Shown here: in pieces, positions 17,066-25,566 of the stretch
How the letters are laid out: each line of letters starts with the position of its first letter
How positions within the stretch are numbered: position 1 is the stretch's first letter
From: JANYHF01 sp963732765
Lineage (GTDB): Bacteria; Pseudomonadota; Alphaproteobacteria; Rhizobiales; Hyphomicrobiaceae
Direction: 5' to 3'
Length of the DNA: 64,000 bases
Assembly: GCA_963732765.1 (NCBI GenBank)
Contig: CAVTAS010000001.1
Span: forward strand, 186,001-250,000
Position numbers and translations under genes: made by a program
The notes under the pieces: generated by a model
Database searches by the model: none
Seen by the model: only the letters and a program-made list of their open reading frames with translations
What the model was told of the DNA's origin: nothing

Positions 17066-18001
17066 CTACTGCAGTAAGGCGATCGCGGCTTCGGCCCCGG
17101 TCGCCTTTGCGATTTCCAGCGCGGTCTCCTTGCGCTTGTCGCGCAGCGTGGGATCGGCCTTGGCCTCCAGCAGTGCGGTGATCGCCTCGGGCTTGGCTGC
17201 TGCAGCCGCCAGCATCAGTGCAGACTGCCCAAGGCTGTTGCGCGCATTCGGATCGGCGCCAGCTTTCAGGATCGACCGCACGATCCCGGCATGGCCGCCG
17301 CGCGCCGCCAGCATCAGCAGCGTACTGCCGTTCTCGGTGACAACATCAACCGGCGCCTTGTGCGCCAGCAGCAGATCGACCAATCCGGCTTGTTGGCGTT
17401 CAATCGCCTGCCACATCAGGCTGCGCCGGCCCGCCGGGACAACACCAGAGTCGGCATTGGCATCCAGCAGCGCAGCAAAGCTCGGCACATTAACCCGGTC
17501 AGCGGCGTGCCACAGCGCAGTCCAACCTTCTTTGTCGCGTGCATTGACGTCTCGCGTCACCGGAATCAGCGTTTGGACCACTGTCGCTCCACAGCGCTGG
17601 GCCGCCAACATCAGCGCGGTCCGCCCCGCGCCATCGGTCACGCTAGCGTCGGCTTTGGCGGCCAGCAACAATTGAATGACCCCGCCAGCGCAAGCACGCG
17701 CGGCCGTCAGCAGCGCTGTTTCGCCGTCGCGATTGCGCGCCTCGAGGTTCAGATCGCCAGCCAGCAACGCCTTGGCCAAGCTGCCGAAGCCCCCGCGCGC
17801 GGCATGCATCAGCACCGTGTCGCCGGCAAAATCTATCCGGTTCGGATTTGCGCCCGCCGCCAGCGCCTTGCGCGCCGCCGCTACGTCACCCGACTTCGCC
17901 GCCTTGATCAGCGATAGGTCCGGATCGGCAGCGTGGGTCGGCGTGGGCGCCAATGCGAACACCAGCAGCGACAGCCCGGCGCATTTGAGCAGTTGCATCA
18001 T
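17066..18001 (-). CDS. Exported ankyrin-repeat protein
   Basis: A 311-residue protein with a Sec signal peptide (MMQLLKCAGLSLLVFAL, cleavage after THA). The rest is about eight ankyrin repeats, with units such as NRDGETALLTAARA, DGAGRTALMLAAQRCG, KEGWTALWHAADR and NSLGQSALMLAAAAA. Ankyrin repeats bind proteins, so a periplasmic protein-protein interaction role is likely, but the partner is unknown. It begins at the tandem ATG at 18001-17996 with no strong ribosome site. It is divergent from the cytochrome b-like gene, 238 bases away. Confidence 0.8.
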   Translation of the reverse strand: MMQLLKCAGLSLLVFALAPTPTHAADPDLSLIKAAKSGDVAAARKALAAGANPNRIDFAGDTVLMHAARGGFGSLAKALLAGDLNLEARNRDGETALLTAARACAGGVIQLLLAAKADASVTDGAGRTALMLAAQRCGATVVQTLIPVTRDVNARDKEGWTALWHAADRVNVPSFAALLDANADSGVVPAGRRSLMWQAIERQQAGLVDLLLAHKAPVDVVTENGSTLLMLAARGGHAGIVRSILKAGADPNARNSLGQSALMLAAAAAKPEAITALLEAKADPTLRDKRKETALEIAKATGAEAAIALLQ

Positions 18002-18239
18002 ATCTGGACCGCCTAATGAAACTGGGCCCTCGCCGCGCCACTGCAACGGATTGGGTAGCCGCTTTATTCCCGGCGAGCGATTGCTGCGGCTATCCGAGGC
18101 ACGGTCAAGAAATGGCCGGATTTGGCTCGCGTAACTCCCCCGTGAACAATCAGTGTCGGGCCTGAATCGGGCCACCATATGTCCGCCGCCGGGGTTTTGG
18201 GGCGCCTCGCGCCGGGCAAACCTTTCGAGAAGGATCACT

Positions 18240-19229
18240 ATGAGCTTTCGTGCGCCCAGCCTGTTGGCCCAGCCCTCGGCCGCCGGCAGTCGCATCCTGG
18301 ACCCTGCCTTGGATGGGCCGGCGCGCGCGGCTGCGCCCGAGCCGCGCGCCGAGCGCTCTCTGCCCAGATCATCGGCGCCGCGCTCGAACCGGTTGAATGC
18401 CTGGTTCTCCGGCACCGTCGCCATCACCATCACGGCGCTGCTTGTCTTTGGCTGGTACACCCATGAGTCCTCGGGCCTGACGCCGGGCAAGGGCCTGGGG
18501 TACTGGCTCGGCATCGCGGGTGGGCTGACGATCCTTGCCGTGCTCGGCTACCCGATGCGCAAGTATGTGCGCTCCTGGCGCAATTTCGGCACCACCGCCG
18601 GGTGGTTCAGTGCCCATATGCTGCTAGGGACGATCGGCCCAGTCATCATCCTGTTCCATGCCGGCTTCCAACTCGGCGCTTTCAACAGCAATGTCGCTTT
18701 GATCAGCATGCTGTTCGTCGCCGGCAGCGGCGTAGTTGGGCGTTATCTCTACGGACAACTGCAGAAAGTCTTGCAAGGCCGCCGCGCCGAGCTATCAGAT
18801 ATGCTGTCCCACACCGCCGACATGCGGCTGGCGCTGGGCGGAGACTTGCCCCAAGGCTCGCCCGTATGGTCCGAACTGGCGCAGCTTGAGGAAATCGCGC
18901 GGGTACCGGCACGCGGCCTGCTTGGAGCCATCCGGCAATCGTTCCGGCTATCGTTTCGCGCCAATGGCGTTCGCCGTCACGTGGCACGCGATACGCGCCG
19001 CTTTATCGATGCCGAGTCGCGTCGCTTCGGCCTGAAACCAAAGCAGCGCAGGGCCTGGCACCGGGCCGCCCGCGAGCATCTCGCCGCCTATTTCGCCGCC
19101 GTTTCGGCCACTGCCCGCCTTATCCTTTTTGAGCGACTGTTCAGCGCCTGGCACTATCTTCATGTACCGTTGTTCGTGGTCATGGCGCTCAGCGTCGCCG
19201 TGCACATCTTCGCGGTACATTTTTATTGA
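18240..19229 (+). CDS. Membrane protein with four paired histidines, predicted di-haem cytochrome b
   Basis: The 329-residue protein has a Pro/Ala/Arg-rich cytosolic N-terminus (about 50 residues), then hydrophobic segments near 55-75, 88-106, 122-142, 148-166 and 305-325. Two histidine pairs have the same spacing of 14 residues: one from SAHMLLG to LFHAGF, and one from HYLHVPL to AVHIFAV. H-x13-H pairs are typical haem b ligands across a membrane, so this may be a di-haem quinol or ferric-reductase-like subunit. A basic helical domain separates the pairs. Its stop overlaps the start of a nine-haem c-type cytochrome, so the two are probably one electron-transfer complex. I do not know a named family. 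Confidence 0.7.
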   Translation: MSFRAPSLLAQPSAAGSRILDPALDGPARAAAPEPRAERSLPRSSAPRSNRLNAWFSGTVAITITALLVFGWYTHESSGLTPGKGLGYWLGIAGGLTILAVLGYPMRKYVRSWRNFGTTAGWFSAHMLLGTIGPVIILFHAGFQLGAFNSNVALISMLFVAGSGVVGRYLYGQLQKVLQGRRAELSDMLSHTADMRLALGGDLPQGSPVWSELAQLEEIARVPARGLLGAIRQSFRLSFRANGVRRHVARDTRRFIDAESRRFGLKPKQRRAWHRAAREHLAAYFAAVSATARLILFERLFSAWHYLHVPLFVVMALSVAVHIFAVHFY

Positions 19230-20002
19230 GAGGGCAGGTGGCCCCCGTGCTCTGGCGCTGGCTGATAGGTTTTTCCGCCCTTGCGCTATGTCTGACGGTC
19301 GCAGCTGCCAGCGCGCAGAGCCTGATCGAGCGCATGGTCATGCCTGGCGCCCTGTCCAACGCCCACGCCAAGCTGGAAGCAACGTGCACCAATTGCCACC
19401 GCGCTTTCTCGCGCGAGGCGCAGAGCGCGCTGTGTCTCTCCTGCCACAAGGAGATCGCCGCAGACGCTGCGACCCGGACCCACTTTCACGGCCGCAGCGC
19501 CGAAGTGATGGGCTCGCAGTGCCGGCGTTGCCATGCCGAGCATCAGGGGCGCGACGCCAGCATCATCTTCGGCGTGCCGGAACTGTTCGACCACGCATCG
19601 ACCGAGTTCGCCCTGACTGGCGCGCATATCGGCGTGGCGTGCGGCCGCTGCCACGCGCCAAAGACCAGTTTCCGCTCCGCCCGCACCGAGTGCCACGCCT
19701 GCCATGCCAAGGACGACATCCATAAGGCTGCGCTCGGCCCCAAGTGCGAGACCTGTCACTTTACCGAGCGCTGGACCCGGACAACCCATTGGCCGCATCT
19801 GCTGTGGCCGCTGTTGGGCGCCCACAAGAAGGCCGCCTGCCATGCCTGCCACGCCGGCCCGCGCTTCGTCGGACTGCCCAAGACCTGTGTCGGATGCCAC
19901 CGCCAGGACGATATCCACCGCGCGAAACTGGGAGCGCGCTGCGACACATGCCATACCCCTACCGGGTGGAAAAACCTGCGCACGAAACTGATAAAGCCTT
20001 GA
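19226..20002 (+). CDS. Periplasmic multihaem c-type cytochrome with nine CXXCH motifs
   Basis: The 258-residue protein has a Sec signal peptide (cleavage after ASA near residue 30). Nine CXXCH haem sites follow in order: CTNCH, CLSCH, CRRCH, CGRCH, CHACH, CETCH, CHACH, CVGCH and CDTCH. Its DDIHKAALGPKC and DDIHRAKLGARC repeats are like those of cytochrome c3/doubled-CXXCH proteins. The first codon is TTG at 19226, inside the stop of the preceding gene (TTGA), so translation is coupled; GTG at 19238 is an alternative. It should carry electrons in the periplasm to or from the b-type membrane partner. The donor and acceptor are unknown. Confidence 0.85.
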   Translation: MRGQVAPVLWRWLIGFSALALCLTVAAASAQSLIERMVMPGALSNAHAKLEATCTNCHRAFSREAQSALCLSCHKEIAADAATRTHFHGRSAEVMGSQCRRCHAEHQGRDASIIFGVPELFDHASTEFALTGAHIGVACGRCHAPKTSFRSARTECHACHAKDDIHKAALGPKCETCHFTERWTRTTHWPHLLWPLLGAHKKAACHACHAGPRFVGLPKTCVGCHRQDDIHRAKLGARCDTCHTPTGWKNLRTKLIKP

Positions 20003-20144
20003 AATCGAAGCAAGTTGCCATTGCCAGAGGGAATCTTCGGAGCGGCCCAGCAAGGCTATGGATTCTTTAACCCCGTTAGGTTATACGACCCTGCCGCGAG
20101 CGGATCGCCACTTGAGCGATTGCCGTTACGCGCTGCCTTGGTAT

Positions 20145-20219
20145 TCCCCGGTAGCTCAGTGGTAGAGCAAGCGGCTGTTAACCGCTTGGTCGGTGGTTCG
20201 AATCCATCCCGGGGAGCCA
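20145..20219 (+). tRNA. tRNA-Asn (GTT)
   Basis: A full cloverleaf of 75 bases. The acceptor stem TCCCCGG pairs with CCGGGGA, followed by GCCA with the CCA encoded. The D-arm is AGCTCAGTGGTAGAGC, the anticodon stem GCGGC/GCCGC-type with loop CTGTTAA gives anticodon GTT, and the T-arm has GGTTCGAATCC. It lies 142 bases after the multihaem cytochrome gene. No integrase or repeated 3' end follows, so it does not look like an occupied attachment site. Confidence 0.96.
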
Positions 20220-20336
20220 ACTTTCGTTACTTCAATGGACTTGGTCTGGATCTGGAAACCATTGGTAGCCAGCGCGAACTCAACGAGTAGCCATTGCACC
20301 AAATCTGTACATTTGTGCATCTCAAAGGTGACTGGA

Positions 20337-21065
20337 TCAGACCAGTTGATCACCCGCGGCCACATCTTCGAGCGCCTCTTTGTCGAGGATCCGGATGTGG
20401 CCCTGATGGCGCGAAATGATCTTGCTGTTGGCGAGCTTGGTGAGGGTCCGGCTGACTGTTTCCGTCGTCAGGCCGAGGAAGTCGGCGATGTCGCAACGGG
20501 TCATCGGAAGCTCGATCCGGTCGGTGGGGCGCATGGCGCGGGCATTACGCTCCGACAGGCTGAGCAGGAACGTCGCGATGCGCTCGGCGGCGTTCAGCCG
20601 GCCGACGGTCATGAGCAGATCCTGGGTGGCCGCCAGTTCCTGCGACATGGCATCGTAGAGACGCATGCCGAGATGGGAATCCTCGTCCGCCATGCGATGC
20701 AGCGCGATGGCTGGCAAGGCGCGAACCTTGGCCGGGCCGCTGGCTTCGGCCGAGCAGCGATGGCACGTGCCAGCGCCAAGACCGACCATATCGCCCTTCA
20801 CAGCAAAACCGGTGACTTGGCGGCGGCCATTCGGCAGTAGCCGGTAGAGCACGAAGGCGCCTTCGAGAACCTGATAGATGTTGGTCTTCTCCTCGCCTTC
20901 GCGAAACAGCTGGTCGTGTGGCGTGAGAGCCTTGACGGGGGCGCGGGCGAGGCGTTCTGAGATCGCATCCTTAGGCGCGTCGGCTGGCCGTGTTGAGCTT
21001 GGCAGGTATGCCGGCGCCAGGGAGTTCTGCTCGAACGAACTGCCGACTTGGTGGATCATCAACAT
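20337..21065 (-). CDS. Crp/Fnr-family transcriptional regulator, FixK-like
   Basis: The 242-residue protein has an N-terminal cyclic-nucleotide-binding-like beta barrel (about 45-140) and a C-terminal HTH with TRCDIADFLGLTTETVSRTL. The recognition helix has the E-x2-SR residues that read TTGAT/ATCAA half-sites in FNR and FixK. The N-terminal cysteine cluster that holds the FNR 4Fe-4S centre is absent; the only nearby cysteines are CHRC near residue 100. So it should not sense oxygen as FNR does and fits the FixK type, controlled by its own amount or by a sensor. GGAGGAAGAG precedes the ATG at 21065. Matching operator sites occur repeatedly from 24.6 to 47.5 kb. Confidence 0.85.
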   Translation of the reverse strand: MLMIHQVGSSFEQNSLAPAYLPSSTRPADAPKDAISERLARAPVKALTPHDQLFREGEEKTNIYQVLEGAFVLYRLLPNGRRQVTGFAVKGDMVGLGAGTCHRCSAEASGPAKVRALPAIALHRMADEDSHLGMRLYDAMSQELAATQDLLMTVGRLNAAERIATFLLSLSERNARAMRPTDRIELPMTRCDIADFLGLTTETVSRTLTKLANSKIISRHQGHIRILDKEALEDVAAGDQLV

Positions 21066-21183
21066 GGTCTCTTCCTCCGTTGGCCCGCATGTTGGGGCTG
21101 TCTTGGAGGCATATTCACCACCACCAGGTCGCCTGGATTTGCCACTCAGGTGACCGATTGTCACCAATTGTAACGGTGCCCCG

Positions 21184-22905
21184 CTATGCCGTTGCCGGCC
21201 GCGTCGAGAGCGCCTGGCGCAAGGCGACCGACAACTCGTGGCGGTTGTAAGGTTTGCGCAACAGCCGGATGGCCTGAGCGCCATGGGACTTGTCCTCAAG
21301 CGCTTCAGCCGAGAAGCCCGAGGTCAGCAGGACGCCCACATCAGGTCTGTACTGAGCGATCCAGCGCGCCAGATCAAAGCCGGAAACGCCGCCAGTCATG
21401 ACGACATCGCTGAAGACGACAGCAGGCTTTGCACCCTGTTCCAGAATGGCAATCGCATTGGCTCCGCTTGCCGCCTCCAGCACGACATAGCCGAGCCCCT
21501 CCAGCCGCTGCATCGCGACCTCGCGTACCGCGTCGTTATCCTCGACAACCAGGATGGTCTCGCCGTGCTGGGAGAACAGCACATCGCCCACCGCAACACC
21601 GGCGGCGCTGGAGATCGTGCCATCGGCGCGCGGCAGATAGATATTGACCGTCGTGCCTTCGCCAAGCTCGCTGTAGATTTGCGCAAACCCGCCCGACTGC
21701 TGGGCAAAGCCGTAGATCGTGCTGAGGCCAAGGCCCGTACCGCGCCCACGGTCCTTGGTGGTGAAGAACGGCTCGAAGGCCCGTGCGAGAACGTCGGGAG
21801 GCATGCCGATGCCGGTGTCGGTTACCGACACCCGAACAAAGTCGCCCGGCGTTTGCCCGGCTTCGCCGCGGACGGGGCTGGCATCGAGCGAGGCGTTCTC
21901 GGTCTGAATGACAAGCCGGCCACCATCGGGCATGGCATCGCGGGCATTGATCGCAAGATTGAGCACCGCATTCTCGACTTCGCTGGGGTCGGCGCGCGTT
22001 GGCCAGAGATCCGAGGCCAGCACGGCCTTGAGCGAGATCGGCTCGCCGAGCGTGCGCTTGAGCAATTCGGACATGTTGAGGACCAGGTCGTTCAGCTGGA
22101 GATTGACCGGCTCCAGCCGGCGACGGCGGGCAAAGGTCAACAACCGGCTGGTCAGACGGGCGGCCATATCGGCGGCCTCATGGGCGCGCTTGAGCAGTTC
22201 CAGCGCTTTGGGTTCCACAAGGTGGGGCTCCAGCAACTCGTGATTGCCGGTTATGACCGTGAGCAGATTGTTGAAGTCGTGCGCGACACCGCCGGTGAGC
22301 TGCCCGACCGCCTCAAGTCGCTGCGCCTTGACGAGCGCCGCCTGCATCTGGTCGCGGCGAACCAATTCGGCATGCAATTCCTGGGTTCGTTCGGCGACGC
22401 GGGCCTCGAGTTCGGCATTGCTGCGCGCCATCAAGGCCTCGAACTTGCGGCGCTCGGTGACATCGCGCAACACCACCGTCGAGATCAGCCGGCCGCCGAC
22501 CTCGACTTTGGAGATCGAAGCTTCGGCAGGAAATTCTTCGCCATTCTTGCGCCGCCCAGCGATTGTACTGCGCTCGGCCATTCGCCTCGAGACCGCCTCG
22601 CCATGCGCAAAGCGGTTGATTTGCTGGTCGTGGCCGGATCGGTACCGCTCGGGGAGCAAGACTTCGAGCTTCTGCCCGAGAACCTCCTCGCCCGTGTACC
22701 CAAAGATTTGCTCCGCACCATGATTGAACAGCGAAATACGGCTGTCCTCATCGATAGAGATGATGGCATCTGTAGCTATGGCAAGGATGCCTTCCAACAC
22801 GGCATCACCCCCAATACCTGTTGCTGAGCCGTGGGCCCGCGCGGCCTTCAGTGGGGTTGCGTTGAAGTTATCGGACTGCAAGGGGCGCTCCGGGTCAGGT
22901 GCCAA
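21184..22905 (-). CDS. PAS hybrid histidine kinase with C-terminal receiver
   Basis: The 573-residue protein has, in order, a PAS domain (about 37-150), a coiled coil, HisKA with the phospho-acceptor in GGVAHDFNNLL (His209), HATPase_c (N box NLAINARDAM, G1 DTGIGMP, G2 GRGTGLGL) and a receiver domain (about 455-565) with the acceptor in VVFSDVVM and lysine in LRKPY. No membrane segment is seen, so the signal is cytosolic. The PAS segment YRSGHDQQINRF sits where FixL carries its haem-binding histidine, but the same wording is common in haem-free PAS kinases. The start is unsure: TTG at 22905 overlaps the upstream gene by 58 bases, while GTG at 22800 is preceded by GGGGGTGA. It lies directly upstream of the FixK-like gene. 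Confidence 0.88.
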   Translation of the reverse strand: MAPDPERPLQSDNFNATPLKAARAHGSATGIGGDAVLEGILAIATDAIISIDEDSRISLFNHGAEQIFGYTGEEVLGQKLEVLLPERYRSGHDQQINRFAHGEAVSRRMAERSTIAGRRKNGEEFPAEASISKVEVGGRLISTVVLRDVTERRKFEALMARSNAELEARVAERTQELHAELVRRDQMQAALVKAQRLEAVGQLTGGVAHDFNNLLTVITGNHELLEPHLVEPKALELLKRAHEAADMAARLTSRLLTFARRRRLEPVNLQLNDLVLNMSELLKRTLGEPISLKAVLASDLWPTRADPSEVENAVLNLAINARDAMPDGGRLVIQTENASLDASPVRGEAGQTPGDFVRVSVTDTGIGMPPDVLARAFEPFFTTKDRGRGTGLGLSTIYGFAQQSGGFAQIYSELGEGTTVNIYLPRADGTISSAAGVAVGDVLFSQHGETILVVEDNDAVREVAMQRLEGLGYVVLEAASGANAIAILEQGAKPAVVFSDVVMTGGVSGFDLARWIAQYRPDVGVLLTSGFSAEALEDKSHGAQAIRLLRKPYNRHELSVALRQALSTRPATA

Positions 22906-24560
22906 CGGTCGCAGAATAGGTGGCCGTTTTGGCTTTGCAAGTCTGGCAGTACGCCTTGCTGAGGCGCCTGGTTCCGCGCAGCCCGACGCGCGTCACCGAT
23001 GATGCGCAGTCTGGCGGTCTCCAGAGTCTGTTCCGCAAGTCCACTGGCGTCGATGGCGATCCAGTCGGCTGGTGCTGCCACCGTAGCGAATTGCCGCTCC
23101 ACCACATCGGGCGTCGCGTCCGAAACATCGGCTGTGCGTGTTGCGACCCGCAGTCTTGCCACTGCTGGCGGGGCCGTGAGCCACAGACCCGTGAACGGGA
23201 CAGCCAACCGTTTGGCGATGGCCTCAATGGCCACCCGATCCTCCGGGCACAGGAACGTCGCATCCACCACCACGCAATACCCGCTTCGCAAGGCGCGAAA
23301 CGCCTTCGATTGCAGGCGCCGATAAACGGCGGAGGTCACTTCGGGCGTGTACGCCGTCACACTGAGACGCTCCAGCTCCGGGACGTTGGCCAACTCCTTG
23401 CGTTCCACGTCACTGCTAAAGTGCAGCGCGCCCGGTGCCTGGCCGACCGCGGGCGCCAGCCCCCGCGCAAGCGTCGATTTGCCGGTGCCCGAGCAGCCAC
23501 CAACGGCAATCAGTTGCGGCGCCCCTGGCGCCAGATAGCCGAGCGCCCGGTCAAGGTATTGCCAGGCCTCGGCATCCGCCCGCCGGTCACGCCCGCGCTG
23601 CAAGGCTACCATGGCGCGGATCGCGGCCCTGAGCGCCAGGAACAGCGGCAGGGCGGCAAGGCCATAAAGATCAAGCGGGTTGCGCGATAGTTTGAGATAG
23701 CGGTTCAATAACAGATTGGCAGATCTGCGATAACCGCGCTGATCGAGATCCATCAAAAGAAATGCCAGATCATACAACACATCAATCGTTGCCAACTCGT
23801 CGTCGAATTCGATGGCATCGAACGGCACCGGCTTGCCGTCGATCTCGACAATATTGCCGAGATGCAGGTCTCCGTGGCAGCGCCGGATGCAACCGCGCCG
23901 CCCGCGGAATTTCAAGCAGAGGCGGACACGATCAAGCTCCGTATGCGCCAGATCGACAAAGCGGTCGACGGCTTCGGCCGGCAACCTTTCGGGGAAACCG
24001 CCGAGAGCCTCGCGCAGCTCCTCGACGATGGCGCCGATCCGATTGGCTCCCTCGGGAGTCCGGATGCGTGGCGCTTGCTCATGAAGCGTCACAACAGCTG
24101 CAGCCAGATCGCGCACCTCTTGATCGGAGGGCGGGCTGGCTGCAAACAGATTGGAGAGGATGGATCGGGTCTCGAAGCGCCACATCCGCACGGCCCATTC
24201 GACGACGGTTCCGGTTCCCCCGATTGACAGCATGCCGTTCGTACGCCGGACGATCGGGGTGACCCCCAGATAGATGCCTGGTGCATGCAGCCGATTGACT
24301 TCGAACTCGTGCTCGCAGGCCTGCCGGCGCCTGTCGAGGGTCGAGAAATCAAGATACGAGTATCTCACAGCACGTTTAATCTTGTAAGCTTCGGCGCCAG
24401 CGAGAAAGACCATGGCGGCATGGGTAACAATGCGTTCGACCAGCATCGGTGCAGGTCCAGCGGATCCATAAGCTGACGGACTGCTGAGAAACGCGACGAC
24501 CTCCGTCTGGCCGGCCTCGATGCCGGTGAGGGCCTGCGCTGTGGGATCCTGAGCCATCAT
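22848..24560 (-). CDS. Bifunctional aminoglycoside phosphotransferase-like/P-loop kinase protein
   Basis: The 570-residue protein joins two parts. Residues about 30-340 form an APH-like fold with Brenner motif RCHGDLHLGNIV and DAIEFDDELATIDVLYDLAF. The C-terminal part (about 355-530) is a P-loop kinase with Walker A GGCSGTGKSTLAR. This fused architecture is common in proteobacteria and has no proven substrate; antibiotic resistance should not be inferred. GGAGGACAC precedes the ATG at 24560. Two FixK/FNR-type sites lie just upstream, and the same transcript may run on into the kinase and regulator genes. Confidence 0.85.
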   Translation of the reverse strand: MMAQDPTAQALTGIEAGQTEVVAFLSSPSAYGSAGPAPMLVERIVTHAAMVFLAGAEAYKIKRAVRYSYLDFSTLDRRRQACEHEFEVNRLHAPGIYLGVTPIVRRTNGMLSIGGTGTVVEWAVRMWRFETRSILSNLFAASPPSDQEVRDLAAAVVTLHEQAPRIRTPEGANRIGAIVEELREALGGFPERLPAEAVDRFVDLAHTELDRVRLCLKFRGRRGCIRRCHGDLHLGNIVEIDGKPVPFDAIEFDDELATIDVLYDLAFLLMDLDQRGYRRSANLLLNRYLKLSRNPLDLYGLAALPLFLALRAAIRAMVALQRGRDRRADAEAWQYLDRALGYLAPGAPQLIAVGGCSGTGKSTLARGLAPAVGQAPGALHFSSDVERKELANVPELERLSVTAYTPEVTSAVYRRLQSKAFRALRSGYCVVVDATFLCPEDRVAIEAIAKRLAVPFTGLWLTAPPAVARLRVATRTADVSDATPDVVERQFATVAAPADWIAIDASGLAEQTLETARLRIIGDARRAARNQAPQQGVLPDLQSQNGHLFCDRWHLTRSAPCSPITSTQPH

Positions 24561-24605
24561 GTGTCCTCCATGACGACACGATAAACGGCAGGGCGCTCAG
24601 GCCAA

Positions 24606-24619
24606 TTGATCCTCGTCAA
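24606..24619 (+). promoter_or_regulatory. FixK/FNR-type site, rightward copy
   Basis: TTGAT-CCTC-GTCAA. It lies between divergent genes, pointing toward the SPW-repeat gene that begins at 24800. It differs from TTGAT-N4-ATCAA at one position. Confidence 0.65.
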
Positions 24620-24633
24620 CCCGCCAACGTGGC

Positions 24634-24647
24634 TTGACATGGATCAA
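24634..24647 (-). promoter_or_regulatory. FixK/FNR-type site, leftward copy
   Basis: TTGAC-ATGG-ATCAA, which reads TTGAT-N4-GTCAA on the minus strand. Its centre is about 80 bases upstream of the start at 24560, so a class II promoter would begin transcription some 39 bases before that gene. Confidence 0.7.
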
Positions 24648-24799
24648 TGCCGAGTGTGGGGGCAGCGAGCCAACTGCCGGCCTTCAAACGGCATGTATCG
24701 ACATGCTCGAGGTTAGAAATACAGGCACTGCAGTCTGTGTTACCTTGTGAACTTGAACTGGTTCCCTGCGGTGCTGCTTCTCCAATGGAGGAAATCACC

Positions 24800-25171
24800 A
24801 TGTCCAGGCTAACAGAGAAGATCCAGGCAGACTGGCAGGACACCGCCAATTTTGTCCTCGGTCTTTGGTTGATCGTATCACCATGGATCCTCGCCTACGC
24901 AGGCGAAGCGGTTCCCATGACCGTGGCCATCGTGGCCGGGGCCGTCATAGCTATGGCCGCCGCCGCTGCGGTTTATGCGTTCGGCCCGTGGCAAGAGTGG
25001 ATCAACGTGGCAGCTGCCGGGTGGCTCGCCATCTCGCCGTTCGCTCTTGGCTATAGCTCATCTCAGGTCGCTGTCTGGAATCAGATCGTGGTGGCTGTCT
25101 TGGTCGCGCTATTGGCCTTCTGGTCAATGGCGATCGAACACGACGCAGGCGATATGGCGGTTCGCAGGTGA
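24800..25171 (+). CDS. SPW-repeat small membrane protein
   Basis: The 123-residue protein has four hydrophobic segments arranged as two copies of the SPW motif: NFVLGLWLIVSPWILAYAG and AAAGWLAISPFALGY. Each copy pairs with a second helix. SPW proteins are integral membrane proteins of unknown function. GGAGGA is 7 bases before the ATG at 24800; an upstream ATG at 24785 overlaps that ribosome site and is unlikely. Divergent FixK/FNR-type sites upstream suggest induction at low oxygen. Confidence 0.75.
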   Translation: MSRLTEKIQADWQDTANFVLGLWLIVSPWILAYAGEAVPMTVAIVAGAVIAMAAAAAVYAFGPWQEWINVAAAGWLAISPFALGYSSSQVAVWNQIVVAVLVALLAFWSMAIEHDAGDMAVRR

Positions 25172-25221
25172 GCGCTGCGGGCCAGCAAAGGTACTAATCT
25201 GCGGCACAAAGGAGTAACACT

Positions 25222-25566
25222 ATGCACACGCTGTTTGCACAAGGTGACTTGCTGATTGAGAAAGTGGACGACGCCGGGCCGTCCGGGACCATAGTCGGGG
25301 CGTTGGCCACTGGGGCCACCGTTTTGGCAGAAGGCGAGGCGACCGGTCACCGGCACGCCTTCTTCGAACCCGTGACGATGTTCCGCGATGATGGACTTGC
25401 GCGGGATGTCCCGGGCGGTCTGTACATCGGGCATGTTCGGATCGACGGCCCGTCTGCCAGGCTCGAACATGACGAGCACGCCTCAATAACGCTGCCAAGG
25501 GGGACCTATCGTGTTCGCCGCCAACGAGAACTCGAGCCGAAGGACGCGCGGTTCATTGCCGACTAG
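25222..25566 (+). CDS. Conserved hypothetical protein, 114 residues
   Basis: A small, mainly beta-strand protein without signal peptide or membrane segment. It is rich in His and Asp: GEATGHRHAFFEP and LEHDEHASITLPRGTYRVRRQRE. The latter looks like a small barrel segment that could bind a metal. AAAGGAG precedes the ATG at 25222. It overlaps the start of the DUF6745-like gene, so the two are probably linked in function. I do not recognise a characterised homologue. Confidence 0.65.
   Translation: MHTLFAQGDLLIEKVDDAGPSGTIVGALATGATVLAEGEATGHRHAFFEPVTMFRDDGLARDVPGGLYIGHVRIDGPSARLEHDEHASITLPRGTYRVRRQRELEPKDARFIAD

Noticed and set aside
20145..20340. tRNA-Asn as an integration site of a mobile island covering 20-51 kb
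   Set aside because: No integrase, no repeat of the tRNA 3' end that I could find, and gene style on both sides looks alike.
21238..22827. A 529-codon open frame opposite the PAS hybrid kinase
   Set aside because: The opposite strand carries a complete kinase with all motifs; this frame shows only repetitive polar composition.
22848..24560. Aminoglycoside resistance gene
   Set aside because: The APH-like fold is fused to a P-loop kinase in a widespread family of unknown substrate; nothing points to resistance.
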